Below, piece after piece: positions 42,615 through 50,675 of a DNA stretch of 64,000 bases. The stretch's first letter is position 1. Each line of letters begins with the position of its first letter. A model generated the notes under the pieces. It was not told where the DNA came from and searched no databases. It worked only from the letters and a program-made list of their open reading frames with translations. This DNA is from Myxococcales bacterium (GTDB lineage: Bacteria; Myxococcota_A; Polyangia; Haliangiales; Haliangiaceae): the NCBI GenBank assembly GCA_016707895.1, contig JADJGV010000001.1, forward strand, positions 607,501 through 671,500, written 5' to 3'. The position numbers and the translations under genes were made by a program.

Positions 42615-43802
42615 ATGTCGGGGGCCGGGCGAGACAACCTGCGATTCATCCAAGGCGTGCGTGGTCTGGCGGCGCTCGCGGTCGTGCTCTATCACGCACG
42701 CGTCTACGTCGATGGTCCCGCCTACCTCCACGCGGGTCGACGCATGTTCGAAGGTGGCGCGGCTGGCGTCGATCTGTTCTTCGTCGTCAGTGGCTTCATC
42801 ATGGTCTACACGACGTCCACGCTGCGCGGCAGCCTGCGAGACACTGGCCGCTTCCTCGTCCGACGCATTGTGCGGGTCTGGCCCGTCTACGCCGTGGCGT
42901 ACGTCGCGGTCTGCCTGCTCGCGTTCCCGAGCGGGCACCCGGACTTCCAGCCATCGCTGCGCGACGCGGCGCACGCCCTGACGTTCATGCCGCGCGACGC
43001 TGGCGGGACCGCCCCGTACTTCGGCGCACCGATCCTCGACGTCGGGTGGACGCTCAACTACGAGATCCTGTTCTACGGCGTCTTTGCCGCGACGTTGCTT
43101 GCGCCGCGCCGCGCCAGGCCCTGCGTGTTGCTGGCGCTGATCGCCGCGTGCACGGTGGCGCTCCCGTGGATGCTCGCGGGAGGCGTGCAGATGGACGGCA
43201 TGACCGGGTACGGCGTCGCCGGATACGCGAGCCTGCTGACCAGTCCGCTGCTCTGGGAGTTCGGCGCGGGCGCCGCGATCGGACACCTCTACCTGTCGCG
43301 ATGGTCGCTCAAGGACCGCGACGTCGCCACGTGCCTCGCCGCGCTCACTGGCGCGCTCTTCCTGTGGATGCTGCTGTCCGGGTACCGGCGCGGCCACGGC
43401 CCCATCCACTGGGGCCTGCCAGCAGCCCTGTTCGTGCTCACGCTCGCGTTGCGTGACAAGATCACGCCCTGGCGCGTGCCACCGGCGCTGGTGTGGCTCG
43501 GCGACGTCTCGTTCTCGTTGTACCTGCTTCATCGCCTCCCACAGGTCGTCGGACGGCTGTACCCCCACGAGGCGCTGACGACGGGCGGCGGCTTCTTCGC
43601 CTTCACGCTGGTCACGGGCGTCGTGCTCGCGTACGCCGGCAACCGCTGGCTCGAGCGCGGCCTCTCGGAGTGGCTGCGCCGGAAGCTGTTGCGCCCCGTC
43701 GTCTCGGCACCGCTCGCGGAGCACCTCGGCCCGACCTTCGGGGCTGCGGGTCGAGGTTCGCTCGCGGAGGCCGACGTTCAACAAGGAGTGGCTCACCGGT
43801 AG
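42615..43802 (+). CDS. Acyltransferase-3 family integral membrane protein
   Basis: 395 residues from ATG 42615. FIQGVRGLAALAVVLYHARV carries the catalytic-type His near the first helix, and GVDLFFVVSGFIM and RRIVRVWPVY are signature motifs. About ten membrane helices follow. Members of this group (OafA, NodX types) O-acylate sugars or lipids; the acceptor here cannot be read from the sequence, and no polysaccharide genes are adjacent. Confidence 0.9.
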   Translation: MSGAGRDNLRFIQGVRGLAALAVVLYHARVYVDGPAYLHAGRRMFEGGAAGVDLFFVVSGFIMVYTTSTLRGSLRDTGRFLVRRIVRVWPVYAVAYVAVCLLAFPSGHPDFQPSLRDAAHALTFMPRDAGGTAPYFGAPILDVGWTLNYEILFYGVFAATLLAPRRARPCVLLALIAACTVALPWMLAGGVQMDGMTGYGVAGYASLLTSPLLWEFGAGAAIGHLYLSRWSLKDRDVATCLAALTGALFLWMLLSGYRRGHGPIHWGLPAALFVLTLALRDKITPWRVPPALVWLGDVSFSLYLLHRLPQVVGRLYPHEALTTGGGFFAFTLVTGVVLAYAGNRWLERGLSEWLRRKLLRPVVSAPLAEHLGPTFGAAGRGSLAEADVQQGVAHR

Positions 43803-43852
43803 CCTCGCTCGACCTTCCGCGACGCCGCAGCGGCGGTGCGGGTGCGCGCTCG

Positions 43853-45010
43853 TCAGGACGCGGGGATCGCGACGACGACGCTCGCCTCGTTCCACTCGCA
43901 GGTGGTCTGGTTCACCTGCAGGATCGCGCGCCGCTGATCCGGCAACAGCGCCACCACCGGCTCGGTGACCAAGCCGCCGTCGGCCGCCGGGGCGGTGCCG
44001 GGGCCGTGCTCGGCGAGCAGCGTCCCGTCGCGGAACCAGCGCGCCGCGCCGTCGGCGCCGATGACCAGCCCCAGATCAGCCGCGGCGAAGCGCAGCTTGC
44101 GGACGTGGCGCGTCCAGTCGGTCTCGCCGGTGGCGAGCTCGCCGATCGCCGGCACGGTGCCGAGCGCGATCAGCACCTGATCGGCCAGCGCCTGGCGCGC
44201 GCGCATGCGCCGGCGGCCAGCGGCGGTGTGGGCGCGCCGCGCGTCGCAGCCATCGCCGTGGAAGTCGGCGGCGCCGACCAGCGGGATGCGCGCGCGCTCG
44301 CGCAACGTCTGACCGTCGAGCACGCGCAACGCATCCTCGGACCAGCACGCGCCGTGGTTGCCCAGCGCCTCGCGCACCACCAGATCGCCCGCCGCGGTGA
44401 CGCCGATCCCGGTCGGCCCCAGCGCCGCGCCGCCGGGCGTGGCCGCTCGAGCCGCGATCATCGATGGGTGATCGCGCAGCGGCGCCAGGGTCGGATCGGT
44501 CATCGCGCCCACCAGGCGCGCGACCGGGTCGGCGATCGGCAACACGGCGGCGGCATCGTCGAGGCGGCCGGCGGCGATCAGGGCCCGCGCCAGCTCGGAC
44601 GCGGCCGGGGCGAAGCCGGGGTCGAGCGCGTGGGCGCGGATCAGCTCGGCCAGCGCGCCGTCGGGATCGCGGCGCCGCAGCGCCACGCCGGTCGCGTGCG
44701 CCAGCCGGGCCTCGAGCTGATCGGGCGAGAACGTCTCGCTGACGTCCCAGCAGGTCGGCATGAAGCTGAGCGTGACGGAGGCACCGCGGCGCGTGACCTC
44801 GACCGTGGCATGCGGCGACGGGCGGCCGCCGGCGATGGTCAGCGGCGCCCGCCGCTTGCCCTGGCGCACGCGCAGCCCGCGGCGATCGACGTCGAGCACG
44901 TAGCCGCCCCCGACCTCGACCGGATGGCCCACGTCGACGAACTCGTCGGCCCGGGCCGCGGACGTCGCGGCCGCCAGCGCGATGATGACGACCAGCGCGG
45001 GCGGACGCAC
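43853..45010 (-). CDS. Secreted protein, last gene of a three-gene operon
   Basis: 385 residues from GTG 45010, chosen because it opens on a signal peptide ending SAARA. EFVDVGHPVEVGGGYVLDVD opens the mature part. The region LAELIRAHALDPGFAPAASE LARALIAAGRLDD is a TPR-like pair. The C-terminus has beta strands and NQTTCEWNEASVV. Function unknown. It lies 53 bp after the gene at 45064 on the same strand. Confidence 0.55.
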   Translation of the reverse strand: MRPPALVVIIALAAATSAARADEFVDVGHPVEVGGGYVLDVDRRGLRVRQGKRRAPLTIAGGRPSPHATVEVTRRGASVTLSFMPTCWDVSETFSPDQLEARLAHATGVALRRRDPDGALAELIRAHALDPGFAPAASELARALIAAGRLDDAAAVLPIADPVARLVGAMTDPTLAPLRDHPSMIAARAATPGGAALGPTGIGVTAAGDLVVREALGNHGACWSEDALRVLDGQTLRERARIPLVGAADFHGDGCDARRAHTAAGRRRMRARQALADQVLIALGTVPAIGELATGETDWTRHVRKLRFAAADLGLVIGADGAARWFRDGTLLAEHGPGTAPAADGGLVTEPVVALLPDQRRAILQVNQTTCEWNEASVVVAIPAS

Positions 45011-45063
45011 GGCCAGACAACCCGCGGCGGGCCGGGCCGATTCCCAAGCGCGGTCACGCGCGG

Positions 45064-45912
45064 TCACGGCAGGCGCAGCCAGCCGGCGAGGCCGACCGTC
45101 GCGAACACGGGGAGGCCATCGGCGGCGACGGCGCCGAGCTCGGCCATGACCGAGAACGGCCAGCCGCGCGGCGCCCACTCGAGCCGGCCGGCGGCCGCGG
45201 CGTGCCACGGGCCGCGGGCCTGGACCGCGTCGATGCGCACGCTCGCCGCGAGCCCCGGGCGCGGGTGCGTCCACACGGCACCACCCAGGCGCCACGCGCC
45301 GTCGGTACGCCAGTCGGCCGCGACCGACAGCCGGCCGTGCAGCCCGGGCGGGACCACCTCGAGCCCGAACGCGGTCGTCAGGTCCGCGTCCCCATCGATG
45401 GCCACCACGCCCGCGACGCGGGCTGCGGCGTGCACCCAGCCGGCGCGGCACACGCCGGTGCACACCTCGGCCGGCGCGAGCGCGGAGTCACACTCGCCCA
45501 GGCTCACCGAGCACACCTGCCACGCCGGGCACGCGGCGTTGGACAGGCAGTATCGCTCGGTGCCCGTCGGCCACGCGTCGATCACGTGCACGACGGTGGT
45601 CGTCTCGCCACCGCGCACAGGCACGTTCGGTCGCCCGAACTGCTGCTCAACCGTGTACACCGTCAGGGTGTACCTGCCGGGGTGCAGCCCCTCGAAGCGG
45701 TAGCGGCCGTCGCCGTCCGTGATGGCGGCCGCCCAGCCGGCCCCGGCGCGCGGCCCGCTTGGGGTCGCGACCACGGTCACCCCAGCGAGCGGCGCGCGGC
45801 CGTCGCGGTCGACGACCAGGCCCGCGATGGCCCCCACCGGCGTCGCCGGCTCGGCCGCGACCTGGGCGAGCCCGGCCACCGTGGCGATCATCAGGAGCAG
45901 CGATCGGCGCAC
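45064..45912 (-). CDS. Secreted protein with carboxypeptidase-regulatory-like domain
   Basis: 282 residues from GTG 45912, whose first base is also the last of the upstream TAG stop (TAGTG), so translation is coupled. Signal peptide ending VAAEP. AIAGLVVDRDGRAPLAGVTV, then DGDGRYRFEGLHPGRYTLTV is a CarboxypepD_reg-like beta sandwich. A Cys-rich stretch (CLSNAACPAWQVCSVSLGEC) follows, and the last part alternates like a small outer-membrane barrel. Probably a cell-surface protein. Confidence 0.65.
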   Translation of the reverse strand: MRRSLLLMIATVAGLAQVAAEPATPVGAIAGLVVDRDGRAPLAGVTVVATPSGPRAGAGWAAAITDGDGRYRFEGLHPGRYTLTVYTVEQQFGRPNVPVRGGETTTVVHVIDAWPTGTERYCLSNAACPAWQVCSVSLGECDSALAPAEVCTGVCRAGWVHAAARVAGVVAIDGDADLTTAFGLEVVPPGLHGRLSVAADWRTDGAWRLGGAVWTHPRPGLAASVRIDAVQARGPWHAAAAGRLEWAPRGWPFSVMAELGAVAADGLPVFATVGLAGWLRLP

Positions 45913-46553
45913 TAGCGTGACGCGCTGATCGCGAGCCGGGCCGAGACCATGCGCGGGCTGCGATGGTGCGCGGAGCCGTCCACCGGATCGCTGAACGGGG
46001 TGGCCACCTCGACGCGATAGACGCCAGGCGCGATCGGCGCGCCGGGCGCGTCGGCGCACATGTCGTCGGTGCAGGCCTGGCGGATCTTGCGCGCCGTCCA
46101 CGGGACGCGCTTCGTCAAGACGCCGTCGGGCGGCAGCGTGATCGCGATCGACGTGCCGACCACCGCGAGGCAGCCCGCCAGGGCCGCGGGCGGGCCTTCC
46201 TCGTCGGCGATCTGGCCTTGCTGGTCGTAGACGGTGACCCCGAAGCTGCACACCGGCGACAGCACGAGGGCCATCGGCTGCCCGCTCCGGTTGCGCGCGG
46301 TGACGATCAGCTCGGTGGCCTGGCCGCTCGCGACGTCGACGTCGGCCAGGGCCAGCTCCAGCGCCGCCGCGGGCGGGACCGGGCTGTCAGCGGCCTCGGT
46401 CGCGCAGGCCTGCTGCGCGCGATCGACGTCGATCGCCGCGCCGGCGCAGCCGTCGACGTCGGCCGTGGCCGCAGCGGTGGCCGGCGGCGACGACGTGCCG
46501 CCACACGCCATGCCGAACAGCGACATCGAGCACAGCACGCGCAACGCAGGCAT
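45912..46553 (-). CDS. Secreted lipoprotein, first gene of the operon
   Basis: 213 residues from ATG 46553. Lipobox FGMACGG, then an Ala/Thr/Asp tether. The mature domain ELALADVDVASGQATELIVT ARNRSGQPMALVLSPVCSFG is an Ig-like beta sandwich with paired cysteines. Its stop overlaps the start of the next gene by one base. Function unknown. Confidence 0.65.
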   Translation of the reverse strand: MPALRVLCSMSLFGMACGGTSSPPATAAATADVDGCAGAAIDVDRAQQACATEAADSPVPPAAALELALADVDVASGQATELIVTARNRSGQPMALVLSPVCSFGVTVYDQQGQIADEEGPPAALAGCLAVVGTSIAITLPPDGVLTKRVPWTARKIRQACTDDMCADAPGAPIAPGVYRVEVATPFSDPVDGSAHHRSPRMVSARLAISASR

Positions 46554-46632
46554 CGCCGGCGAGCCTCGCCCGGGACAAGGCGCACCGCAAGCGCGGCCCG
46601 CCCTCAAGGAGCGCGCGACGCTGCGCGCGCCG

Positions 46633-47148
46633 TCACGGCAGGCCGACGCCGACCGCGACCATGAGCTGCGCGCCGACCTGCGCCTCAGCGCCGGGGTCGC
46701 CGGTGTGGGCGAGCGTGATCAGCGGCACCGCCAGCGACAGCTCGAGCTGCACCGGGCCGAAGCTGGCGCCGACGCCGGCGGTCGGGCCCAGCGCGGTCAC
46801 CTGCTCCTCGGCGCCGGTGTCCTCGGCCCGCGCCGATCGCGCCTCGACCGCGGCCCCGAGGAACCCGTGGAAGCGCTGGTTCGGCGCGCGGCGCTGCGCA
46901 GCGATCGCGGCGTGATAGCCGCGCGCGCCCGTGTGCGGACCAAAGCCGGCGTAGCGGACCACCGCAGCCTCGACGTGGCCGCCCCAGGTGCCGGTGGCGG
47001 TCCGCAGGCCGAGCCGGGCGCCGACGGCGCCGCCGAGCGTGTCGCCGCCACCGACGACGCCGCCAGCGAAGGCCGTGGCGATCGGTTCAGCGGCCGCGGC
47101 GCTGGTGGTCGCGACGAGGAGCGAGACGACGACGAGCGACGAACGCAT
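46633..47148 (-). CDS. Small outer-membrane-like protein
   Basis: 171 residues from ATG 47148. Signal peptide ends AAAAEP. Gly-rich amphipathic strands (GGVVGGGDTLGGAVGARLGL, GGHVEAAVVRYAGFG, RFHGFLGAAVEARS) and a final AQLMVAVGVGLP suggest a small beta-barrel. A short, stop-bounded copy of its central part lies at 48604-48735. Confidence 0.6.
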   Translation of the reverse strand: MRSSLVVVSLLVATTSAAAAEPIATAFAGGVVGGGDTLGGAVGARLGLRTATGTWGGHVEAAVVRYAGFGPHTGARGYHAAIAAQRRAPNQRFHGFLGAAVEARSARAEDTGAEEQVTALGPTAGVGASFGPVQLELSLAVPLITLAHTGDPGAEAQVGAQLMVAVGVGLP

Positions 47149-47324
47149 GCAACGACCGACTGCAACCCGCGCACCACCACGGCGTGCCACGGTCGGCCGC
47201 GCCCGCGCGGTCGCATGGTGAAAGTTCGCCGTGGCCGGACCGCGGCTCGATGGAGATCTGGCGGTCCGGACACTGGCCCAGCACGGCGGGGCGCGGTGCT
47301 GTGTTCTGGTAGCGTTCGCTCGCC

Positions 47325-47930
47325 ATGGCGCGCACGACGGCTGCTTCGAAGAGGCCGACCCCGGAGGCCCCGACGCTGGCCTTCGCGACGCCGCAGGCCT
47401 GGGACGCGTGGCTCGCGAAGCACCACGCGAACTCAGGCGGCCTGTGGCTGAAGCTCGCGAAGAAGGCGTCGGGGACAGCGTCGGTGACCTACCCCGAGGC
47501 GCTGACCGTCGCGCTGGCCTGGGGCTGGATCGACGGGCAGAAGCGCGGCCTCGATGCCACGCACTGGCTGCAGAAGTTCACGCCGCGCAAGCCGAAGAGC
47601 CTGTGGTCGAAGATCAACCGCGACAAGGCGCTCGCGCTCATCGCGTCCGGCGCGATGCAGCCCGCCGGGCTGGCCGAGGTGGAGCGCGCGCAGGCCGACG
47701 GCCGCTGGGACGCGGCCTACGCCGGCTCGAAGACGATCACGGTGCCCGACGACCTCGCGGCCGCGCTGGCGGCGGACAAGCGGGCGGCGGCGCGCTTCGC
47801 GACGCTCAACGCGGCCAACCGCTTCGCCGTGCTCTTCCGCGTGCACACGGCGAAGAAGGCCGAGACCCGGGCGAAGCGCATCGCCCAGTTCGTCGCGATG
47901 CTCGCCCGCGGCGAGACGCTCCATCCGTGA
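47325..47930 (+). CDS. YdeI/OmpD-associated (OmdA) family protein, copy 2
   Basis: 201 residues. From AFATP onward it matches copy 1 (41824-42426) except at 11 of about 183 residues; the first 18 residues differ more. DNA similarity extends into the promoter (TTCTGGTAGCGT; box at 47310-47315) but not beyond. A recent duplication, or conversion between the copies, is likely. The function should match copy 1. Confidence 0.9.
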   Translation: MARTTAASKRPTPEAPTLAFATPQAWDAWLAKHHANSGGLWLKLAKKASGTASVTYPEALTVALAWGWIDGQKRGLDATHWLQKFTPRKPKSLWSKINRDKALALIASGAMQPAGLAEVERAQADGRWDAAYAGSKTITVPDDLAAALAADKRAAARFATLNAANRFAVLFRVHTAKKAETRAKRIAQFVAMLARGETLHP

Positions 47931-48015
47931 GGCGGTCCCGAGCGTCAGGATCCGGCCGGGCCGCGATCAGATCGTGTTGCCCTGGGGCCCCTTGGGCCCT
48001 TGCGCCACCTCAACG

Positions 48016-48465
48016 TCAGTCCGCGGGGGCGAAGTCGAACTTGGCCAGCATGCAGGCGAGCCCCTGCTGCTTGATCTCGCGGTGCGCGGTCACCAGCGCG
48101 CTGGCCAGCGCCGCGTCGCCCTCGTCCCAGCCGAACTGGCACAGCCGGCCGACCTTGTCAGTCGTGCCGTGGCGCAGGACCGACCCGCAATCGACGCCAT
48201 ACAGCCAGACCTGGTAGGCGGGGGCGCCGGCGTCGTCGACGACGTCCCACCACTCGATGCGGGTCTCCGCCAGGCCGTCGAAGTCCTCCATCGACCGCGC
48301 GAACAGCGCCGCCTCGTCGCCCTCGAGGCCGTAGTCGGCGAGGGCGGCGACCAGCTGCTGCCGCTCGATGGCCGTGAACATGTCGGGACGGAGCCACACG
48401 GCCTCGGGCTCGGCGTCTTCCTCGAGCCCATCGATCACGCGCCGGTTGGTGAAGTGCACTCCCAT
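48016..48465 (-). CDS. Hypothetical protein
   Basis: 149 residues from ATG 48465, preceded by GGAGG. TNRRVIDGLEEDAEPEAVWL, WDVVDDAGAPAYQVWLYGVD and a C-terminal CQFGWDEGDAALASALVTAH suggest a compact acidic cytoplasmic protein, perhaps of an immunity-like type. No family can be named. Confidence 0.55.
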   Translation of the reverse strand: MGVHFTNRRVIDGLEEDAEPEAVWLRPDMFTAIERQQLVAALADYGLEGDEAALFARSMEDFDGLAETRIEWWDVVDDAGAPAYQVWLYGVDCGSVLRHGTTDKVGRLCQFGWDEGDAALASALVTAHREIKQQGLACMLAKFDFAPAD

Positions 48466-48603
48466 GGCGAACCTCCGAGGCCACGAGCATCACATGACGG
48501 GCCGGCGCGCGCGCCGACCGCTCCGAGGCACGGTGTCGCGGCGTGGAGGTGATCAGCCAGAGTCGCGGTATCGTGCGCCCCGCCAAGCGCTGTTCGGTGC
48601 CCG

Positions 48604-48735
48604 TCACTTGTCGCGCTTCTGGGACCGGGCGTCCTCGCGGTGTCGCACTCGATCGGCCGATGGCGCCTCGACGGTGGTCCCAAGGAACCCGTGGAAGCGC
48701 CGGTTCGGCGTGCGGCCGCGCGACGCCTCCGGCTA
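48604..48735 (-). pseudogene. Fragment related to the outer-membrane-like protein at 46633
   Basis: Between a TAG and a TGA, this frame reads RTPNRRFHGFLGTTVEAPSA with no start codon; the gene at 46633 has RAPNQRFHGFLGAAVEARSA. The surrounding DNA also matches over roughly 55 bp. It is a broken paralogue fragment in the 48466-48816 gap, which holds nothing else recognisable. Confidence 0.5.
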
Positions 48736-48816
48736 GAACCGGCGCGCTCGCGACCCTTGCGTGAGCTGGGCCGGCGCACGCGCCGACCGCGCCGAGGGTC
48801 GGAGCACATCGGGTCG

Positions 48817-49323
48817 CTACCAGCTGGCGAGCTCGTCGAGGGCGCGCAGCACGCGGGGGATCAGCGGCTGCACGGCGAAGAACGACACCCTCATCGACCG
48901 CATCGCGTCGTCGCGGCCGAGCGTGCCCGCCGCGATCGCCTGGAGGTAGCGCGCCACGAACCCATGGATCTCGAGGACGTCGGCGGCGACGGAGTGGTCC
49001 TCCACGTCGCGCTCCCGGCCGTACTCGTCCCGGTAGACCGCGTGTCGAGTCGCGCGATAGGCGTCGTCGCCCGGCGCGAGCCCGAAGCCGGCCGGACGCG
49101 GGACCGCCGGCAGCTCGTGGGGCTGGGTGATCGGCCCGGCCGACTCGACCAGGGCCGCGCTCGCCAGCGCCGCCACGTACAGCCGCCCGAGCGCGACCGC
49201 GACCCGCCGCGCGCGCTCGCGGAAGTCCTCGGGCTGGATGCCCTCGACGCAGGCCGCGAGCGCCACCGCGGCGTCCTCGAGCGAGCGCACCGCCTCGGTG
49301 ACGTCGTGGTCCAGCGGCGTCAC
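48817..49323 (-). CDS. Hypothetical helical protein
   Basis: 168 residues from GTG 49323, which overlaps the upstream gene's TGA (GTGA). All-helical: DVTEAVRSLEDAAVALAACV, RARRVAVALGRLYVAALASA, and a C-terminal FAVQPLIPRVLRALDELASW. No motif is recognised. The overlap with the zinc-finger-like gene implies a shared transcript. Confidence 0.6.
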   Translation of the reverse strand: MTPLDHDVTEAVRSLEDAAVALAACVEGIQPEDFRERARRVAVALGRLYVAALASAALVESAGPITQPHELPAVPRPAGFGLAPGDDAYRATRHAVYRDEYGRERDVEDHSVAADVLEIHGFVARYLQAIAAGTLGRDDAMRSMRVSFFAVQPLIPRVLRALDELASW

Positions 49324-49586
49324 AGCGGCTCGGTCCGTAGCCGCCCGGTGCGCGGGGCCGGCGTGGGCGGCGGCCGGCGCATCACCCGCACCTCGTGCGC
49401 GAACCGCGGGGGTGGCGCCGCGCTCGGCCGAGGCGACCGCTGCACCAGCCGGCGATGCCGCCGGTGCACGACGCACAACCCCTCGCCATCGTCGGTCGCG
49501 ATCAGCTCGACGCCGCAGACCGCGCACGCGGGGCGCGCCGGCTCGGTCGCGGCGCGCGGGGCCGAACGGTTGCGATCGTCGGGCAC
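49320..49586 (-). CDS. Small zinc-finger-like protein
   Basis: 88 residues from GTG 49586. ACAVCGVELIATDDGEGLCV VHRRHRR gives Cys-x2-Cys...Cys-x2-His, a plausible single zinc site, followed by a basic, Pro-rich tail. It is translationally coupled to the downstream helical-protein gene by a 4-base overlap. Function unknown. Confidence 0.55.
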   Translation of the reverse strand: MPDDRNRSAPRAATEPARPACAVCGVELIATDDGEGLCVVHRRHRRLVQRSPRPSAAPPPRFAHEVRVMRRPPPTPAPRTGRLRTEPL

Positions 49587-49614
49587 GTCTATCTGTACTG
49601 CACTTCGCGGCCGG

Positions 49615-49722
49615 CTACCAGACCGCGCAGGCGTCGGCCGGCGCCATCGGCGTGCCGGCGCGGCACCCGAAGGCCGCCGAACAGGCGGCGACGGCGAGGA
49701 TGAGCGGCAGGTGCGGGCGCAT
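49615..49722 (-). CDS. 35-residue lipoprotein
   Basis: Begins MRPHLPLILAVAACSAAFGC and ends at an Ala/Asp/Cys/Trp tail. A signal peptide with two possible lipobox cysteines (VAAC or AFGC) leaves only 15-22 mature residues, like entericidin-size lipoproteins. GGAGG lies five bases before ATG 49722, one of the better ribosome-binding sites in the window. The function is unknown. Confidence 0.5.
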   Translation of the reverse strand: MRPHLPLILAVAACSAAFGCRAGTPMAPADACAVW

Positions 49723-49809
49723 GGGTCCTCCGCCTCGGACCCTACGCTCCGCGCGCGGTGCCCGGGAAGAGACAGCCGTGCGACACGGTGCGACGCGTCG
49801 CGGCCAGCG

Positions 49810-50592
49810 TCATGGATCGGGCGCCCCGCGGCAGCGATCGTCGATCACGACGTGCACGACGCGCCAGCCGACGACCGTCGGGCGCAGCGCGACCTGGATG
49901 CGGGCGTTCCCGAAGATGGTCAATCCGGTCAGCGGCGGTACGCGGGGGGCCCGATCGGGCGTGTCGAGCATGTGCAGGTCGCGATCGTCGCGATCGCGGA
50001 GCAGGTAGGCGCCGCGGGGCGCGCCATCCCCGGGGAGGCCGTACTGGCCACGACAGAACCCGAACGACGGGCTCGACGGATCGGGCGGTTCGATCGCGAC
50101 GCGATCCAGGCCGGCCTCGATCGCGGCCGCGACGCCGCCCCAGCCTGAGCGGGGCCACGCCACCGGGGCGCCCGGCGGCGCGCGCCGCGGCCGACGCGAA
50201 GGCGCGGTGGTCTCCCCGACGGCGATCGCGTCGAGCACGACGTGGCCCGACCCGACGCCCTGGGTCGCGTAGAGCGTGAGGCCGAAGTCGGGATCGACGA
50301 CGTCCGCCAGGGCCCGACCGTCGTCCCGGCCGATCGCCGCGGCGAGCGCGGCCACGACCGCGGTCTCCCCGGACGGCGCCGGCGCGGGGGGCGCCGCGGG
50401 CGCGTCGGATGCGCCGCCGCCGTCGGCACGCGCCACGGCGGCCACCGCGGGCGAGGGCACCGCGCCACCGGTCGCCGGCTCGCTCGGACGCCCCGAGCCA
50501 CACGCGAGCATCACCGCGGCGACCGCGCGCAGCGAGCCGACCACGAGGCGCGCACCGACCCAGCGGCGTGGCGAGTGCGGTCCGGACGTCAT
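49810..50592 (-). CDS. Secreted lipoprotein of unknown function
   Basis: 260 residues. The long basic N-terminus is followed by a signal helix ending MLACGS, a lipobox. A tether rich in Ala/Pro/Gly/Ser precedes AVVAALAAAIGRDDGRALAD VVDPDFGLTLY, a small alpha/beta domain. The C-terminal WRVVHVVIDDRCRG ends it. The gene is 83 bp after the one at 50676 on the same strand. Confidence 0.6.
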   Translation of the reverse strand: MTSGPHSPRRWVGARLVVGSLRAVAAVMLACGSGRPSEPATGGAVPSPAVAAVARADGGGASDAPAAPPAPAPSGETAVVAALAAAIGRDDGRALADVVDPDFGLTLYATQGVGSGHVVLDAIAVGETTAPSRRPRRAPPGAPVAWPRSGWGGVAAAIEAGLDRVAIEPPDPSSPSFGFCRGQYGLPGDGAPRGAYLLRDRDDRDLHMLDTPDRAPRVPPLTGLTIFGNARIQVALRPTVVGWRVVHVVIDDRCRGAPDP

Positions 50593-50675
50593 CGCAGCCA
50601 GCGCTGATGATGCCCTCCCCTGCGCGCCCCGTCACCTCACGAGGCTCTCAGCGCGTCGATCGGAGCGCGGCGACC

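Noticed and set aside
43493..45703. 736-residue plus-strand frame
   Set aside because: Crosses the acyltransferase gene end and runs antisense to the exported-protein genes; low complexity.
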